Below are positions 1-9,316 of a DNA stretch of 64,000 bases, piece by piece. The position numbers and the translations under genes were made by a program. The stretch comes from Roseiflexus sp034432635 (lineage in GTDB: Bacteria > Chloroflexota > Chloroflexia > Chloroflexales > Roseiflexaceae). The DNA lies in NCBI GenBank assembly GCA_034432635.1, contig DAOUBK010000082.1, positions 1 through 64,000 of the forward strand. Reading direction: 5' to 3'. The notes under the pieces were generated by a model. The model made no database searches. It was not told the DNA's origin and saw only the letters and a list, made by a program, of their open reading frames with translations. Positions within the stretch are counted from its first letter, which is position 1. Every line of letters begins with the position of its first letter.

Positions 1-326
<326 letters not shown>

Positions 327-571
327 TGGGCGGCCGTTTGGACGATCCTGACTTACTCGATCGTGCCACTCGACCTGGACGTGCGCTTTTCACGCATGAT
401 GTTGATCTGCTTTCATAGCTTGTTCACTGCGGGCTAACACCGCATGCAGGCGACCGATGGAAGCGGGGCGATTTTGGAAACCAGGAGCCGCACGAACGCC
501 GAACCAATCTATCGCGTCAGTGCCCCGCCGCTGCGGAGCTGTGTCGTTCGACGACGGAGGCAAGACTTTCC

Positions 572-1942
572 ATGAACAAACGACAGTTCATGAACCTGAT
601 GACGATGGCGATGCTCGAGCTGTCGAGCCGGGCGTTCGCCGGTGATCGACGTTGCGGGAAGTTGCAGGGCAAGAAGCGCGTCGTGGTCATCGGGGCGGGC
701 TTGGCGGGGTTGGCGGCCGCGAACCGACTGCAAGCCCTGGGACACGACGTCGTTGTCGTCGAAGCTCGCAACCGAGTCGGCGGGCGGGTGTGGACCAGTA
801 CCGCATGGAAAGATATACCGCTCGATCTGGGGGCATCCTGGATACACGGTGTGCGTGGGAACCCGCTCAACGCGCTGGTCGGCGAGATCGGTGCCCAACT
901 GCTCGTCACGCGCTCCGACCGTACGGTCATCTACAACACATCGGGCAAGTTGCTCACCGATAGGGACGAAACACGACTCGACAAGGTGCGATCACTACTG
1001 TTCAAATCCATCCAGCGCGCCCAACAACAGGACAAAGACGTATCCGTCTGGCAGGCCATCGAGCCAGTCGTCCGAGGGTTCGCCAAAGACTCCGAAGAGC
1101 GGCGGTTTGCGCATTTCATCCTCAGTTCCGAGATCGAGCACGAGTATGCGGGAAGTGCGTTGTATCTGTCGGCACACTGGTACGACGCAGACGAGACCTT
1201 TGGTGGCGATGATGCCCTATGCGTTGGTGGCTTAGGCACCATCACCGACTTCCTCGCGAAAGGGCTGACGATCATGCGGGGGCAGATCGTCCGCGAAGTG
1301 CAGTGGGTCAAGTCGCCCGTTCGTGTCATTACTCAGGATTCCAACTTCGAAGCCGATTGCGTCGCCGTAACATTGCCACTGGGTGTGTTACAAGCGAACA
1401 CGGTGACGTTCACGCCGGATCTGCCCCGCCACAAACGAGACGCGATTGGCAAACTCGGAGTCGGCGTTTTGAACAAATGCTTCTTGTTATTCCAGAAGCC
1501 TTTCTGGCCCAGGGATGTCGACTGGCTGGCGTACATCCCAACCGAGCACGGGGTCTGGACCGAGTGGGTCAGTTTCTGGCGCACGACCAGGAAGCCTGTG
1601 CTAGTTGGCTTCAATGCCGCCGATCACGGCCGAGCAATCGAGGCACTGACCGATGAGAAAGTCGTGGCTAGTGCGATGCGAACGTTGCAAACCATCTTCG
1701 GCGACCGAATTCCTGACCCGACCCGTTTTCAGATCACGCGCTGGGCGCAAGACCCGTTTGCATCAGGGTCGTATTCCTACAACGCGGTCGGCTCGACGCC
1801 AGCCACGCGGAAGACGTTGGCGGCGCCGCTGGAGGGCCGGGTGTTCTTTGCAGGTGAGGCGGTACACCCCAGGTATTTCGGAACCGCCCACGGTGCGTAC
1901 CTCTCGGGCTTACGGGCAGCGCAGGAGATTCACTCGACCTGA
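572..1942 (+). CDS. Flavin monoamine oxidase family protein
   Basis: 456-residue FAD-dependent amine oxidase, expected to oxidise a primary or secondary amine to an imine with release of H2O2. The N-terminus has a short hydrophobic stretch after M-N-K-R-Q-F, perhaps a degenerate export signal. The dinucleotide-binding motif VVVIGAGLAGLAAANRL follows at about residues 36-52, then EARNRVGGRVWT. The C-terminal FAD motif is GRVFFAGEAVHPRYFGTAHG. Length is normal for the family. A GGAGG lies 11 bases before the ATG. The stop codon overlaps the start of a transposase remnant, so the 3' side has been disturbed by an insertion. The substrate cannot be told from sequence. Confidence 0.85.
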   Translation: MNKRQFMNLMTMAMLELSSRAFAGDRRCGKLQGKKRVVVIGAGLAGLAAANRLQALGHDVVVVEARNRVGGRVWTSTAWKDIPLDLGASWIHGVRGNPLNALVGEIGAQLLVTRSDRTVIYNTSGKLLTDRDETRLDKVRSLLFKSIQRAQQQDKDVSVWQAIEPVVRGFAKDSEERRFAHFILSSEIEHEYAGSALYLSAHWYDADETFGGDDALCVGGLGTITDFLAKGLTIMRGQIVREVQWVKSPVRVITQDSNFEADCVAVTLPLGVLQANTVTFTPDLPRHKRDAIGKLGVGVLNKCFLLFQKPFWPRDVDWLAYIPTEHGVWTEWVSFWRTTRKPVLVGFNAADHGRAIEALTDEKVVASAMRTLQTIFGDRIPDPTRFQITRWAQDPFASGSYSYNAVGSTPATRKTLAAPLEGRVFFAGEAVHPRYFGTAHGAYLSGLRAAQEIHST

Positions 1943-2310
1943 TGCGAAACCTGAACTACGATACGCATGCGGACGAGCGGGGCACGTTCTGGCGCGGTAG
2001 CACGCTCGATACCGATACGCGACTGCGCGTTGGTCGGGCGATTGGCAAGACCGAGGAGGAGGTGGCGCACGAACTGATGGCTCAACTGAAGCAGCGTGGG
2101 CATCCTGATACGCCACCGCCCATGGCAACGGATGGCAAAGGCGACTATCGCACCGCGCTGGTCGAGACGTGGAGACAGTTTCCGGACTATGGCGGTCGCG
2201 GCCGGCCCCCGACGCAGAAGCAGCCCCTCCCTGATCGGTAGTATGTCTAAGTGGTCAAGGAGTGGTCCGGGTATCATCTGACCGCGGTTCACATCAGAGT
2301 GGAACTGCTT
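1942..2310 (+). pseudogene. Decayed IS transposase fragment (IS1-like)
   Basis: The frame encodes LDTDTRLRVGRAIGKTEEE followed by MATDGKGDYRTALVETW and RGRPPTQKQPLPD, which resembles the catalytic half of IS1-type transposases from Chloroflexota and Cyanobacteria, recalled rather than searched. After PLPD the same frame reads R-stop-Y-V-stop-V-V-K-E-W-S-G. Intact relatives as I recall them read W-Q-Y-L-Q-V-V-K at this point, so both stops look like CAG-to-TAG changes. The 5' half of the gene is missing: the remnant begins exactly at the amine oxidase stop codon. The 3' boundary is approximate. No terminal inverted repeats were identified. Confidence 0.6.
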
Positions 2311-2337
2311 CCCATTCGCGCCGAAATAAATTTCGGC

Positions 2338-4536
2338 TTACTCCCGGTTGTAGCGCAACCTCAGCAACCGCAGACCGTTCAGCGTAACCAGCAGCGACGT
2401 CCCCATATCTGCGAGTACTGCCATCCACATGGTGCTCCAGCCCAACGCGGCAATAACGAGAAACACGGCCTTCACGCCAATGCTGAAGACGATATTGACC
2501 ACAATCGTGCGTTGCATAGCGTGCACCAGATCGAACACGAACGGCAGCCGGCGCAGGTCGTTGCTGACGAGGGTGACATCGGCGGTTTCCATTGCCTGAT
2601 TCGTGCCGCCATGCGCAGCGCCCATTGCGATCCCGACGGTGGCCGATGCCAGGGCGGGAGTATCGTTGATGCCGTCTCCGACCATTGCCACAGCGCCACA
2701 GGTGCGCTGGAGTTCTGCAATTGCTGCCGCCTTGTGCTCCGGCAGCATCCCGCCGCGCACATCATCGATACCAATCCTGGCAGCGATTGCCTGTGCTGTT
2801 TCCTGACGGTCACCGGTCAGCATAACGACCCGTCGAATCCCTGCCTGTCTCAGACGCATAATGGCTTCGCGCGCTTCAGGACGAACCGTGTCGGCAATGC
2901 TCAACATACCGACAAACGCTCCATCGACGCTGATCAGCAGCGGTATACGACCGGCGCCGACATCCTGCTCGGCGCGATCACAGAAGGAGGACAGGTGTGG
3001 CACCATTTCATCGAAGTAACGATGACTGCCAATGAGCACGGTGCGTCCATTCACATCTCCCACGATCCCGTGACCCAGCAACGCTGTGACCGATGTGGCG
3101 CGTGGTGCACTCTGCATGATTCCACGCATACGCGCTGCATCGATAATCGCGTGCGCCAGAGGATGTTCGGAGCGTTGCTCGACGGCGCAGGCAAGTTCGA
3201 GCAGCGTCGTGCATGCAGCGCAACTGCCCTCCTCGTGCTGTTCTGGCTCGCGGCATTCAACCGAGCGTACTGCGACGAGCGCCGGTCTGCCGGTGGTCAG
3301 CGTCCCGGTTTTATCGAAGGCAACAGCACGCACGCGACCGAGCGTCTCCAGCACTGCTCCGCCTTTGATCAGCACGCCGGCGCGCGCAGCGGCGCTCAAT
3401 GCACTGACCACACTCACCGGCGTGCTGATGACGAGTGCACAGGGACACGCAATCACCAGCAGCGTCAGGCTGCGGTAGAGCCAGCCAGTTTCGTCCGGCG
3501 ACGGGTTCCAGAACGGTTGTCTGAACAGCAGCGGCGGAATGACGGCAGTGAGTGCAGCAAAGGCAACCACTGCCGGCGTATACCAGGCTGCGAAGCGATC
3601 GATCAGGCGCTGCACCGGCGCGCGACGATCCTGCGCTTCCTGTACCAGACGAATCAGGCGACTGATAGTATTGTCGTTTGCCTGGTGAGTGACCGTCACC
3701 TCGAGTACACCTTCGCCATTGACGCTCCCGGCATACACTTCCGCTCCTGGCGTCTTGATGACCGGCACACTCTCACCGGTGATCGGCGCCTGATTGACGT
3801 GCGATACTCCAGCGCGCACAATACCATCCATTGGCAACCGTTCCCCAGGACGCACAACGATGACGTCGCCAATCTCCAGTTCGGCGACCGGTGTCCTGGT
3901 TTCATACCCGTCGCGGAGACGCAGAGCAGTTTCGGGAACGAGGGTCATCAACGAACGAATGGCTTCGCGCGCGCGTGCAGCAGTGAACCCTTCGATTGCC
4001 TCACCAATGGCAAACAACACCATGACCAGAGCGGCTTCGACATGCGCTCCGATGATCACGGCTCCGATTGCAGCGATGGTCATCAGCGCATTGATCGAGA
4101 TTGTGCGACTGGCGAACAACGAACGCCAGGCACTGCGTGCAATTGGAATACCGGCGCTCACGAGTGCAACAAATGCCAGCGCATCGATCCAGATGGCGCG
4201 CCATCCAAGCAGTTCATGCAGGACAATGCCCGGAGCAATCATTATCGCACCGATCAGCGCCAGGCGTGTATCCGATCGTTGCCACATAAACCGGAAGAAC
4301 GATACGGATGATGCCGGTGCTGCGCCGACATCATCCGCCGGCGCCGCTTCATACCCCAGTGATCGCAGATGCGCTATAATCGTGGCGGTATCGACCGTCC
4401 CAAGAATCCGGAGTCGTCCGGTGGCGGCGTTGAGTTCACACGTTTCGATACCGTCGAGCCGGGTAAGACTGATTTCGAGGGTGCGTGCACAGTTGGCACA
4501 ATCGATGCCATGAACCATGAATACGCGATCGTGCAT
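2338..4536 (-). CDS. zntA: Heavy-metal translocating P-type ATPase (Zn/Cd/Pb class)
   Basis: Metal-exporting P1B ATPase. The start is placed at 4536 (MHDRVFMVHGIDCANC...), because the upstream 30 codons are not family-like and would overlap chrA. An N-terminal HMA domain carries GIDCANC. The membrane metal site is ACPCALV (around residue 366), the phosphorylation site is DKTGTLTTGRP, and SEHPLAHAI and GDGINDTPALASA follow. The last helices carry NIVFSIGVKAVFLVI and LADMGTSLLVTLN, whose lysine and aspartate mark the Zn/Cd/Pb subgroup. A cysteine/histidine-rich insert (C-x10-C-x2-C, with one His) sits in the nucleotide-binding domain near residues 428-442. It lies 8 bases after chrA in an apparent three-gene operon. 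Confidence 0.93.
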   Translation of the reverse strand: MHDRVFMVHGIDCANCARTLEISLTRLDGIETCELNAATGRLRILGTVDTATIIAHLRSLGYEAAPADDVGAAPASSVSFFRFMWQRSDTRLALIGAIMIAPGIVLHELLGWRAIWIDALAFVALVSAGIPIARSAWRSLFASRTISINALMTIAAIGAVIIGAHVEAALVMVLFAIGEAIEGFTAARAREAIRSLMTLVPETALRLRDGYETRTPVAELEIGDVIVVRPGERLPMDGIVRAGVSHVNQAPITGESVPVIKTPGAEVYAGSVNGEGVLEVTVTHQANDNTISRLIRLVQEAQDRRAPVQRLIDRFAAWYTPAVVAFAALTAVIPPLLFRQPFWNPSPDETGWLYRSLTLLVIACPCALVISTPVSVVSALSAAARAGVLIKGGAVLETLGRVRAVAFDKTGTLTTGRPALVAVRSVECREPEQHEEGSCAACTTLLELACAVEQRSEHPLAHAIIDAARMRGIMQSAPRATSVTALLGHGIVGDVNGRTVLIGSHRYFDEMVPHLSSFCDRAEQDVGAGRIPLLISVDGAFVGMLSIADTVRPEAREAIMRLRQAGIRRVVMLTGDRQETAQAIAARIGIDDVRGGMLPEHKAAAIAELQRTCGAVAMVGDGINDTPALASATVGIAMGAAHGGTNQAMETADVTLVSNDLRRLPFVFDLVHAMQRTIVVNIVFSIGVKAVFLVIAALGWSTMWMAVLADMGTSLLVTLNGLRLLRLRYNRE

Positions 4537-4544
4537 ATCTGCCC

Positions 4545-5765
4545 TCAATACACTCCAGCGCCCACACTCAGCGCCCACCCAACGCCTCCGGCAATACCGA
4601 CAACCACCCATGGCGGCAGTTTCCACACCGTCAGCATGCCGAAGCAGGCAAGCGCGAGTGCAGCATCGAACGGTTCAATCATAGCACTGGTCATCACCGG
4701 CGTGTAGAGTGTGGCGAGCAAAATGCCGACGACTGCGGCATTAATGCCGCGCAGCGCTGCCTGAAAGCCTTCTCTGGCACGCAGCCATGCCCAAAAAGGA
4801 AGCGCACCAACTATCAGCAGCCAGGCAGGGAGAAAGATCGCCAGCAATGCCAGGATGCCTCCTACCCAACCATTCGGAGGCGGCGTCTGCACTGCGCCGA
4901 GGTATGCTGCAAAGGTAAACAACGGACCAGGCACTGCCTGCGCCAGACCATACCCGGCGATGAACCGGGTATCACTCACCCACCCTGGGGGCACAACCTG
5001 AGCGTGGAGCAGGGGGAGGACGACATGCCCGCCACCAAAAACCAGCGCACCGGCAAGGTAGAAACTGTCGAACACGTTCAGCGCATGCCACGAGAGGACC
5101 GCACGCGCCAGCGGCAGCGCGAACAGCAGGCTGAAAAAGCCAATCCAGCACCCCATTGCGATGCGCCGATCGAACGATACTGTCGGTGGGTGCGCTGCCG
5201 CTGGCGCGCCGCCATGGAGCAATCGCCAGCCAGCCAGTCCGGCGGTAGCAATGATTAATATCTGCGCAAAAGCGCCCTGCCAGATAAGCAGGATCACTGC
5301 CGCGATCAGCGCGATTGTCGCCCGCTCACGATCGGGGCACAGTGTGCGCGCCATGCCCCACACCGCCTGAGCGACAACGGCCACTGCGACAATGTTCAAG
5401 CCACGCAGCGCTGTACTATCGACACCTGGCGCTGCGATGCCATACGCCGCTGCGATCATGATCAGCGCTGAGGGCAGCGTGAACCCTAGCCATGCTGCCA
5501 GACCACCGGCAAGACCGGCGCGCAGCATGCCGATCGCAATACCTGCCTGACTGCTTGCCGGACCTGGGAGAAACTGACAGAGCGCCACCAGGTCTGCATA
5601 CGTGCAATCATCCAGCCAGCCTCGCCGGATGACGAACTCCTCTCGAAAATACCCCAGATGCGCCGTTGGTCCACCGAACGACGTCAACCCAAGACGCACA
5701 AACGCCACAAGGACCTCTCTGGGTGAACCCTGCGGCTTTGCATCGATCGAAGCACTGTTAGGCAC
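4545..5765 (-). CDS. chrA: Chromate transporter, CHR family
   Basis: About 406 residues, the length of two-domain CHR proteins, which expel chromate or related oxyanions from the cytoplasm. The first half has VRLGLTSFGGPTAHLGYF and LCQFLPGPASSQAGIAIG. The second half repeats the pattern in FGGGHVVLPLLHAQVV and GYGLAQAVPGPLFTFAAYLG. Many hydrophobic helices are present. The likely start is GTG at 5765, one base after the TGA of the upstream coiled-coil gene, suggesting translational coupling. The ZntA-type ATPase follows directly, so the operon joins cation and oxyanion efflux. True substrate specificity is inferred from family only. Confidence 0.92.
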   Translation of the reverse strand: MPNSASIDAKPQGSPREVLVAFVRLGLTSFGGPTAHLGYFREEFVIRRGWLDDCTYADLVALCQFLPGPASSQAGIAIGMLRAGLAGGLAAWLGFTLPSALIMIAAAYGIAAPGVDSTALRGLNIVAVAVVAQAVWGMARTLCPDRERATIALIAAVILLIWQGAFAQILIIATAGLAGWRLLHGGAPAAAHPPTVSFDRRIAMGCWIGFFSLLFALPLARAVLSWHALNVFDSFYLAGALVFGGGHVVLPLLHAQVVPPGWVSDTRFIAGYGLAQAVPGPLFTFAAYLGAVQTPPPNGWVGGILALLAIFLPAWLLIVGALPFWAWLRAREGFQAALRGINAAVVGILLATLYTPVMTSAMIEPFDAALALACFGMLTVWKLPPWVVVGIAGGVGWALSVGAGVY

Positions 5766-5766
5766 G

Positions 5767-6381
5767 TCACTCAGGGCTGGTCACCAATTCTTCGCCGGCT
5801 ACCCATCCCTCGCGTCCATCGGCGGCGCGGATCCGCCACCAGTGGTACCCATCAGCAGCAACCGGACCTTCGAGCAGGGTCAGTTGCGTGCCCGGCGCCA
5901 GACCGTCGTAGACCTGAGTATTGAGACCAGGTGCGCTGCGCCGACGCAGGCTCTTGCCGCCCGCCTGCTGAACCCATGCTGTTGCGCCGACCGCCAGACC
6001 CGGCTTGCCGCCTGCCATTTCGGCGATGGCAGCGCCTGCGCTCTTTGCCTGCTCTTCCATCGCAGCCTTTTCTTTTGCCAGTTGCGCAATCTGCGCCTCA
6101 AGTTCACGCATACGCGCATTTGCATCACGCAAAGCGTCCTGAGTTGCGGAAAGCGCCAGTTGTTCCGCACCGGCCGCACCCCTGGCGGCGTCGGCCTGTT
6201 GTTGCGCCTCGGACAGTTGCATCGTCAACTGATCGATCTCAGAGTTGCGCTGGTTCAGTTGCTTCTGCAACTCGTAGATCCGATCACTCAGATTCTTGAT
6301 CGTCTCACCGAGTTTCTGCTGTTCCGACTTCTCCTCTTCCTTCTTGTCCTTATCCTTACCGAACAACTGACCGAGACCCAT
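5767..6381 (-). CDS. Coiled-coil protein with C-terminal SH3-like domain
   Basis: 204 residues. Residues 1-20 are charged (GKDKDKKEEEKSEQQK), 20-120 form a long predicted coiled coil rich in E, Q and A with heptad spacing, and the C-terminal ~70 residues resemble a bacterial SH3 domain (RRRSAPGLNTQVYDGL ... YHWWRIRAADGREGWV). No signal peptide or membrane segment is visible, which is unusual for an SH3b protein, most of which are exported. It is the first gene of the chrA-zntA cluster. It may organise a complex or act at the envelope, but no function can be assigned. Confidence 0.75.
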   Translation of the reverse strand: MGLGQLFGKDKDKKEEEKSEQQKLGETIKNLSDRIYELQKQLNQRNSEIDQLTMQLSEAQQQADAARGAAGAEQLALSATQDALRDANARMRELEAQIAQLAKEKAAMEEQAKSAGAAIAEMAGGKPGLAVGATAWVQQAGGKSLRRRSAPGLNTQVYDGLAPGTQLTLLEGPVAADGYHWWRIRAADGREGWVAGEELVTSPE

Positions 6382-6438
6382 GAGCGTTCTCCTTTGCCCG
6401 CCGGGGCGCTTCTGCTTTGTAGCGTTGAGGCAGTCCGT

Positions 6439-8760
6439 TTACGGGTTAGCTGCGCGCCAGATCTTTTCGGATCGCAATGGCATGTCGATATGCCGCACAC
6501 CCAGATGCTTCAGTGCGTCCACCACCGCATTCACAATTGCCGGTGTCGAGCCAATCGTTGCCGCTTCGCCGATCCCTTTGGCGCCCAGTGGATTGTGCGG
6601 CGTTGGAGTGATGGTCTGCTCGACGACGAATGAAGGCAGATCATCGGCGCGCGGAAGCGTGTAATCCATGAGCGACCCGCTGAGCAACTGACCGTTCTCA
6701 TCATACACCACTTCCTCGAATAGCGCCTGCGCAATGCCTTGCGCCAGCCCGCCGTGCACCTGACCGGCGACGATAATTGGGCTGATGCGTGGACCGCAAT
6801 CATCGACGCTCACGTAGTCGCGCACGGTGACGATCCCGGTGTCGGGATCGACCTCGACGACCGCCAGGTGCGCACCGAAGGGGTAGATCAATGCCGGCGG
6901 CTTGAAGAAATCGGTCGCTTCCAGCCCCGGATTGACATCATCGGGCAGATCGTCAGAGTAGGCGCGTTCGGCGATCTGCGCCAGTGTGAGGCCGCTGTCG
7001 GGCGCACCTTTGACGTGATACCGTCCTTCTTCGAAGACCACATCGTCGAGCGCGGCTTCGAGCATATGAGCAGCAATCCGGCGCGCTTTCTCGCGCACCT
7101 GCGTGAGCGCGCGCACCAGCGCGCCACCACCGACCGCCAGGCTACGACTACCCATCGTACCGTTGCCCATCGGGGTCATTGCTGTATCGCCACTGATCAC
7201 CACCACGCTGTCGAAATCGGCGCCCAGCTGGTCGGCGACAATCTGCGCAAACGTTGTGGCATTTCCCTGACCGTGCGGCGAGATGCCGGTCATAACGGTG
7301 ACCGTTCCAGACGGTTCGACGCGCACATGCGCGCTTTCGAAGGGACCAAAGCCACACATTTCGACATAGCAGGCAATACCGATGCCCAGCAACGGCACAC
7401 GCTCGCCCGCAGCGCGCGCCGCAAGGCGTCGCTGCTGCTCGGCGCGCAGGTCGGCGTAGCGCCCGACTTCGAGCGCTTTCCTCAGCGGCTTGTCGTAATC
7501 GCCGCTATCGTACAGCGGACCGGTCGGAGTTTTGTAGGGGAATACCTCGGGCGGAATGAAGTTGCGCCGACGCACATCAACCGGGTCAAGGTTCAGTTCG
7601 AGCGCAATCGTGTCCATCAGGCGCTCGATGTAGTATGCGGCTTCCGGACGACCCGCGCCACGGTACGCGGCAACCGGCGTCGTGTTGGTGTAGACGCAGG
7701 TGATCTCATAATCGACGGCCGGAATCCGATATACTCCCACTGCCATCATCCCGGTGAGGTCGGGAATGCCTGCCGATACCGGATATGCGCCAAGATCGGC
7801 CACCACACGGGCGCGCAATGCCGTCACGATACCGTCGGCAGTCACTGCTGCCTCATACTCGGCGACCTGTGCGCGTCCATGTGTCGTAGCCTGCATGTGT
7901 TCCAGGCGTGTCTCGACCCAGCGCAGCGGGATGCTCAGACGGCGTGTCAACACCGCCAGCGCCGCTTCTTCGGGGTACAGCCCGATCTTGACGCCGAAGC
8001 CACCGCCGACATCGGGCGCAATCACGCGGATCTGGTTTTCGGGCATCCCCAGCATCTTCGCCAGATCGCGCCGGATCCAGTGCGCCGCCTGGGTGCTGGT
8101 CCAGACGGTCAGCCCCCCAGTTGTCGGATCGGGTGCGGTGAGCACGGCGCGTCCTTCCATAGGTACCCCTGCCAGTCGCTGGCTGGTCATGCGGAGTTTC
8201 ACGATCCGGTGCGCACTGGCGAATGCCGCTTCTACATCGCCACGTTTGCGCTGCCAGACATGGTCGATATTGTTCTGTGCTCCCTCGAACAGCAGTGGAG
8301 CGTCAGGACGGAGCGCCTGTTCCATATCGACGACCGCCGGTAGTGGTTGCCAGTCAACCATAACTGCAGCAACACCATCGGCAGCGGCATCCGGGGTGGT
8401 CGCAATGACTGCTGCAACGATTTCTCCCACATGGCGGACCTTCTCGATTGAGAGAGGATAGTGGGAGTGGCGCGGCGACGTTGCACCCGACACATCTGAT
8501 CCTTCACTGCCTTCGAACAACATTTCGGTGGAAGCGTCGCGCAGGTCCTGACCGGTCACCACAGCTGTTACTCCGGGAACGCGGAGCGCCTGCGAGCGGT
8601 CAATGGCGCCAATCCGGGCATGGGGGTAGGGACTGCGGACAAAAGCGACGTACTGCATGCCGGGCAATTTGATGTCACCAACGTAACGTCCGGCACCGGA
8701 AATCAGACGCGGATCCTCTTTGCGGCGCACTTCTGCGCCAATCAACGATGCATACGCCAT
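6439..8760 (-). CDS. Molybdenum hydroxylase large subunit (CoxL-like form II / xanthine dehydrogenase type)
   Basis: Molybdopterin-binding catalytic subunit of the xanthine oxidase family, 773 residues from ATG 8760 with GAGGG just upstream. The N-terminus reads EVRRKEDPRLISGAGRYVGD, typical of CO/aldehyde dehydrogenase large subunits. The active-site loop is AAYRGAGRPEAAYYIERLMD, which is the form II (putative CODH) loop and not AYxCSFR of genuine CO dehydrogenase. GVGGGFGVK-like (DVGGGFGVKIG) and GAKGIGEAATIGSTPAI motifs are also present. The FAD (CoxM) and 2Fe-2S (CoxS) subunits are not in the window, so this is an orphan large subunit here. The substrate is unknown and may be an aldehyde or N-heterocycle. 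Confidence 0.88.
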   Translation of the reverse strand: MAYASLIGAEVRRKEDPRLISGAGRYVGDIKLPGMQYVAFVRSPYPHARIGAIDRSQALRVPGVTAVVTGQDLRDASTEMLFEGSEGSDVSGATSPRHSHYPLSIEKVRHVGEIVAAVIATTPDAAADGVAAVMVDWQPLPAVVDMEQALRPDAPLLFEGAQNNIDHVWQRKRGDVEAAFASAHRIVKLRMTSQRLAGVPMEGRAVLTAPDPTTGGLTVWTSTQAAHWIRRDLAKMLGMPENQIRVIAPDVGGGFGVKIGLYPEEAALAVLTRRLSIPLRWVETRLEHMQATTHGRAQVAEYEAAVTADGIVTALRARVVADLGAYPVSAGIPDLTGMMAVGVYRIPAVDYEITCVYTNTTPVAAYRGAGRPEAAYYIERLMDTIALELNLDPVDVRRRNFIPPEVFPYKTPTGPLYDSGDYDKPLRKALEVGRYADLRAEQQRRLAARAAGERVPLLGIGIACYVEMCGFGPFESAHVRVEPSGTVTVMTGISPHGQGNATTFAQIVADQLGADFDSVVVISGDTAMTPMGNGTMGSRSLAVGGGALVRALTQVREKARRIAAHMLEAALDDVVFEEGRYHVKGAPDSGLTLAQIAERAYSDDLPDDVNPGLEATDFFKPPALIYPFGAHLAVVEVDPDTGIVTVRDYVSVDDCGPRISPIIVAGQVHGGLAQGIAQALFEEVVYDENGQLLSGSLMDYTLPRADDLPSFVVEQTITPTPHNPLGAKGIGEAATIGSTPAIVNAVVDALKHLGVRHIDMPLRSEKIWRAANP

Positions 8761-8804
8761 AAGACCCTCAGTTCTGGAATTCGGAGAGCGGATCACCTAT
8801 GTAC

Positions 8805-8832
8805 AGTATAGCAAAAGCAGCAAAGACGACAA
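8805..8832 (-). promoter_or_regulatory. Promoter for the CoxL-like gene
   Basis: On the minus strand TTGTCG (8827-8832) and TATACT (8805-8810) are 16 bases apart, and TGC precedes the -10 box, making an extended -10. It lies 45-70 bases upstream of the ATG at 8760 and faces a plus-strand promoter in the same gap. Confidence 0.6.
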
Positions 8833-8849
8833 GCACAGAAGGCTATCCA

Positions 8850-8858
8850 TGCTACAAT
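8850..8858 (+). promoter_or_regulatory. Extended -10 box for thioesterase/dtd operon
   Basis: TGCTACAAT at 8850-8858 fits the extended -10 pattern seen before several genes here. No good -35 is visible. The predicted transcript would begin near 8865, inside the GGTTCTCAGTTCTC repeat. Confidence 0.5.
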
Positions 8859-8862
8859 AAAC

Positions 8863-8894
8863 TCAGTTCTCGGTTCTCAGTTCTCGGTTCTCAG
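8863..8894 (+). repeat. GGTTCTCAGTTCTC repeat, copy 1
   Basis: Alternating TTCTCAG / TTCTCGG units fill 32 bases and stop one base before the thioesterase ATG (8896), where a Shine-Dalgarno sequence would be expected. Related copies lie at 9799, 46427 (minus) and 50764, each just before a start codon. Confidence 0.75.
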
Positions 8895-8895
8895 C

Positions 8896-9312
8896 ATGTC
8901 ACATCCAGATCTCTCTCAACTCACTAATGGTGGTCTGGCTTCCCGGCTTGGCATCGAGATTGTGGAGCTATCACCACAGCGCATTGTTGCAACGATGCCC
9001 GTCACACCGGATCATCACCAGCCGCTTGGTTATCTCCATGGCGGGGCATCGCTTGTGCTTGCCGAAACAGTCGCCAGTATCGGCGCTTTCTTTAATTGTC
9101 CGCCGGGCAAAGCGGCATTTGGGCTGGAGATCAACGCCAATCATGTTCGCCCCAAACGTGACGGCAAGGTCATTGCCACCGGTACGCCATTGCACATTGG
9201 TAAATCAACCCAGATATGGGATGTGCGGATCGTCGATGAGCGGGAGCGCCTGATCTGCATTTCGCGCTGTACCATTGCTGTGGTCGATCTGGCACAGGCG
9301 ATGGAACGATAA
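8896..9312 (+). CDS. Hotdog-fold acyl-CoA thioesterase (PaaI / MenI-like)
   Basis: 138-residue single hotdog domain, the usual size of PaaI-type thioesterases that hydrolyse aromatic or 1,4-dihydroxy-2-naphthoyl-CoA. The motif HQPLGYLHGGASLVLAETVAS holds the HGG loop and the catalytic acidic residue, and FGLEINANHVRPKRDGKV is a second conserved stretch. The cell probably makes menaquinone, so MenI activity is possible, but no men genes are nearby. The start has no Shine-Dalgarno, being preceded instead by a TTCTCAG repeat. dtd follows 4 bases later. Confidence 0.85.
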   Translation: MSHPDLSQLTNGGLASRLGIEIVELSPQRIVATMPVTPDHHQPLGYLHGGASLVLAETVASIGAFFNCPPGKAAFGLEINANHVRPKRDGKVIATGTPLHIGKSTQIWDVRIVDERERLICISRCTIAVVDLAQAMER

Positions 9313-9316
9313 TTCT

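Noticed and set aside
431..456. GGGCTAACACCGCATGCAGGCGACCG looks like one half of an integron attC site.
   Set aside because: No matching GTTAG half or paired inner boxes are found before 571, and no integrase is in the window. A half-site alone is not enough.
2251..4311. A 686-codon plus-strand ORF opposite the zinc/cadmium ATPase.
   Set aside because: Its translation is low-complexity and rich in His, Cys and Arg, a shadow of the conserved minus-strand gene.
6739..8343. A 534-codon plus-strand ORF opposite the CoxL-like gene.
   Set aside because: No protein-like pattern, and the opposite strand encodes a clear molybdenum hydroxylase.
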